This document shows positions 62,791 to 64,000 of a stretch of 64,000 nucleotides of DNA, in pieces. The DNA comes from Lysobacter gummosus (GTDB lineage: Bacteria; Pseudomonadota; Gammaproteobacteria; Xanthomonadales; Xanthomonadaceae): contig NZ_CP011131.1 in the NCBI RefSeq assembly GCF_001442805.1, positions 5,704,001-5,768,000 on the forward strand. The letters are read 5' to 3'. The notes beneath the pieces were generated by a model, which made no database searches, had not been told where the DNA came from, and saw nothing but the letters and a program-made list of their open reading frames with translations. The translations under genes were made by a program, and so were the position numbers. Within the stretch, counting starts at the first letter, position 1, and each line of letters begins with the position of its first letter.

Positions 62791-64000
62791 TTACTCCTGC
62801 GAATGCAGCATCGCTTCCAACGCATGCCGCGGCAGCTTGCCGGTTTCGTTGCGCGGCAACGCGCTCACGCAGCGCAGCGGGCGCGGCAGGAACACCGGGT
62901 CGATGCTCTGCCGCAGCGCATGCAGGATCTGCGCTTCGCCCAGGCCCGGCGCGACCGCCAGCGCGGCGATGCGGCGCACGCCGAAATGGTCGGCGGCATC
63001 GAGTTGGAACACCACGCCGTCGCGAACGCCGTCGATGGCGAGCAGCTTGCGGGTGAGATCGCCGAGCGAAGCGCGCTTGCCGGCGATCTCCAGCAGATCG
63101 GCGCTGCGGCCGCGCAGCACGAAGCGGCCGTCGGCTTCGACTTCCATCAGATCGGCCAGCACCACCGGCTCGGGCAGATGCGGCGCGTGGATCGCGGTGC
63201 CGTCGGGTTGCGGGCACACGCGCACGCCGGGCAGCGGCGTCCACGCCGCTTCCAGCGCGGTGCGGCGGCGCGCGAACACGCACGTCTCGGTGGAACCGAA
63301 CACTTCGCGCACTTCGCAGCGGTAACGCGCTTCGGCGGCCTGGGCCAGTTCCACCGGCAGCGGCGCGGTGGCCGAGACGATGCCGGCCAACGCCGGCAGT
63401 TCGATGCCGGATTCGACCAGCGCGCGCAGATGCACCGGCGTGGTCACCAACAGCGGCGGCGTATCCGCATCGCTCAGGGCGCGGGCGACGTCGCCGGGAA
63501 AGAACGGCCGATGCGCGTGCACCGCGACCGGCCCCAGCAGCGGCAGCAGCACCGACATCTCCATGCCGTACATGTGCTGCGGCGGCACGGTCGCGACCAG
63601 CGGGGTGATCTCGCCGGCGCGCAGCAGGTCCTGCAGCGCGGCCAGGTTCTGCGCGGTGCTGGTGCGGAACGCGTCCCAGGTCTTGTGATTGGGCTTGGGC
63701 TGGCCGGTGCTGCCGGAGGTGAAGCCGATCGCCAGCAAGGCCTGCGCATCGACCTGCAGCGGTTCGCCCTCGGCCTGTTCCAGCGTCTGCGCCAGATGCA
63801 GATAGCGCGGCGGCGTCGGGTCCAGCGGCAGATCGCCGATGCAGTAACTGTCCGGGTAACGCACCAGCACGTCGTCGATCACCGCCGGGGCGCGCGAGGA
63901 CGGCAGCAGATTGGCCTGCCCGCGCAGCGCCACCGCGCACAGCGCGACCAGGAAGCGATAGCGGTTCTCGCACAGATTCACCGCGCACGCGGCCTGCGGC
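62791..64000 (-). CDS. AMP-binding acyl/aryl ligase, xanthomonadin/aryl polyene type (5' end outside window)
   Basis: An adenylate-forming enzyme whose N terminus is beyond the window edge; at least 403 residues are present. The frame continues upstream of GTG 63981 with QAACAV, so that codon is internal. Motifs: A3 FTSGSTGQPKP, A5 VFGSTET, A8 GRSADLLEIAGKRASLGDL and the C-terminal Lys in PRNETGKLPR. The order and short C-terminal domain resemble the ligases that load hydroxybenzoate onto the ACP in aryl polyene clusters. That it serves the pigment genes at 0.1-15.2 kb is inferred. Other aromatic-acid ligases cannot be excluded. Confidence 0.8.
   Translation of the reverse strand, partial: PQAACAVNLCENRYRFLVALCAVALRGQANLLPSSRAPAVIDDVLVRYPDSYCIGDLPLDPTPPRYLHLAQTLEQAEGEPLQVDAQALLAIGFTSGSTGQPKPNHKTWDAFRTSTAQNLAALQDLLRAGEITPLVATVPPQHMYGMEMSVLLPLLGPVAVHAHRPFFPGDVARALSDADTPPLLVTTPVHLRALVESGIELPALAGIVSATAPLPVELAQAAEARYRCEVREVFGSTETCVFARRRTALEAAWTPLPGVRVCPQPDGTAIHAPHLPEPVVLADLMEVEADGRFVLRGRSADLLEIAGKRASLGDLTRKLLAIDGVRDGVVFQLDAADHFGVRRIAALAVAPGLGEAQILHALRQSIDPVFLPRPLRCVSALPRNETGKLPRHALEAMLHSQE

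Overview
The window is GC-rich chromosomal DNA from a member of the Xanthomonadaceae, most likely Lysobacter or a close relative. The basis is a xanthomonadin-type aryl polyene pigment cluster containing xanB2, intergenic repeat families typical of xanthomonads (GGGAATC tandem repeats, stem-loops with CCCTCTCCCGC / TTCCCGCGAAAGCGGGAA cores) and several large secreted repeat proteins. No rRNA, tRNA, CRISPR array, phage or transposase gene was recognised.

Region 1 (about 0.1-15.2 kb) is the pigment locus. A plus-strand trio encodes a ketosynthase, a Cys-less chain-length-factor-like partner and a family 2 glycosyltransferase. After two unrelated secreted-protein genes, a minus-strand set encodes a ketoreductase, a hotdog dehydratase, an MMPL exporter, a LolA-like protein, an LpxL-like acyltransferase, a second dehydratase, a COG4648 membrane protein and an acyl carrier protein. 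Divergent from these, a flavin halogenase overlaps xanB2, the chorismatase that supplies hydroxybenzoate. An AMP-ligase of the kind that activates the aryl starter lies at the opposite end of the window (62.8-64.0 kb, cut by the edge), about 47 kb away.

Region 2 (15.3-25.2 kb) holds a 1452-residue YadA-like trimeric autotransporter with a 440-codon internal duplication and a collagen-like stalk segment, a secreted metalloprotease with a PA domain preceded by a small overlapping secreted partner, a small membrane protein, and half of a peptide ABC importer.

Region 3 (25.5-32.8 kb) is a sulfate-uptake locus: a Cys-rich Rrf2 regulator, a YezD-like small protein, an OprO/OprP-type porin, the sulfate-binding protein and CysT-CysW-CysA. 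A roughly 780-bp imperfect inverted-repeat element sits between the binding protein and CysT.

Region 4 (33.1-39.1 kb) contains hemB, a probably frameshifted gene, small secreted proteins, two tandem PD40 propeller paralogues, aroE and a YkgJ-type cysteine-cluster protein. Region 5 (39.2-48.9 kb) is a tandem array of three roughly 990-residue secreted proteins with an N-terminal NHL propeller and C-terminal FG-GAP/VCBS repeats, plus a decayed fourth copy.

Region 6 (49.1-57.2 kb) is a tightly overlapping operon: two RDD proteins, SpoIIM-like, DUF4129, DUF4350, MoxR ATPase and DUF58, led by a gamma-carbonic-anhydrase-like gene. Region 7 (57.3-64.0 kb) holds a HEAT/DUF4303 protein, a coniferyl-aldehyde-type dehydrogenase, a secreted protein of unknown function, exonuclease III, a YeaQ/GlsB-type membrane protein and the AMP-ligase.
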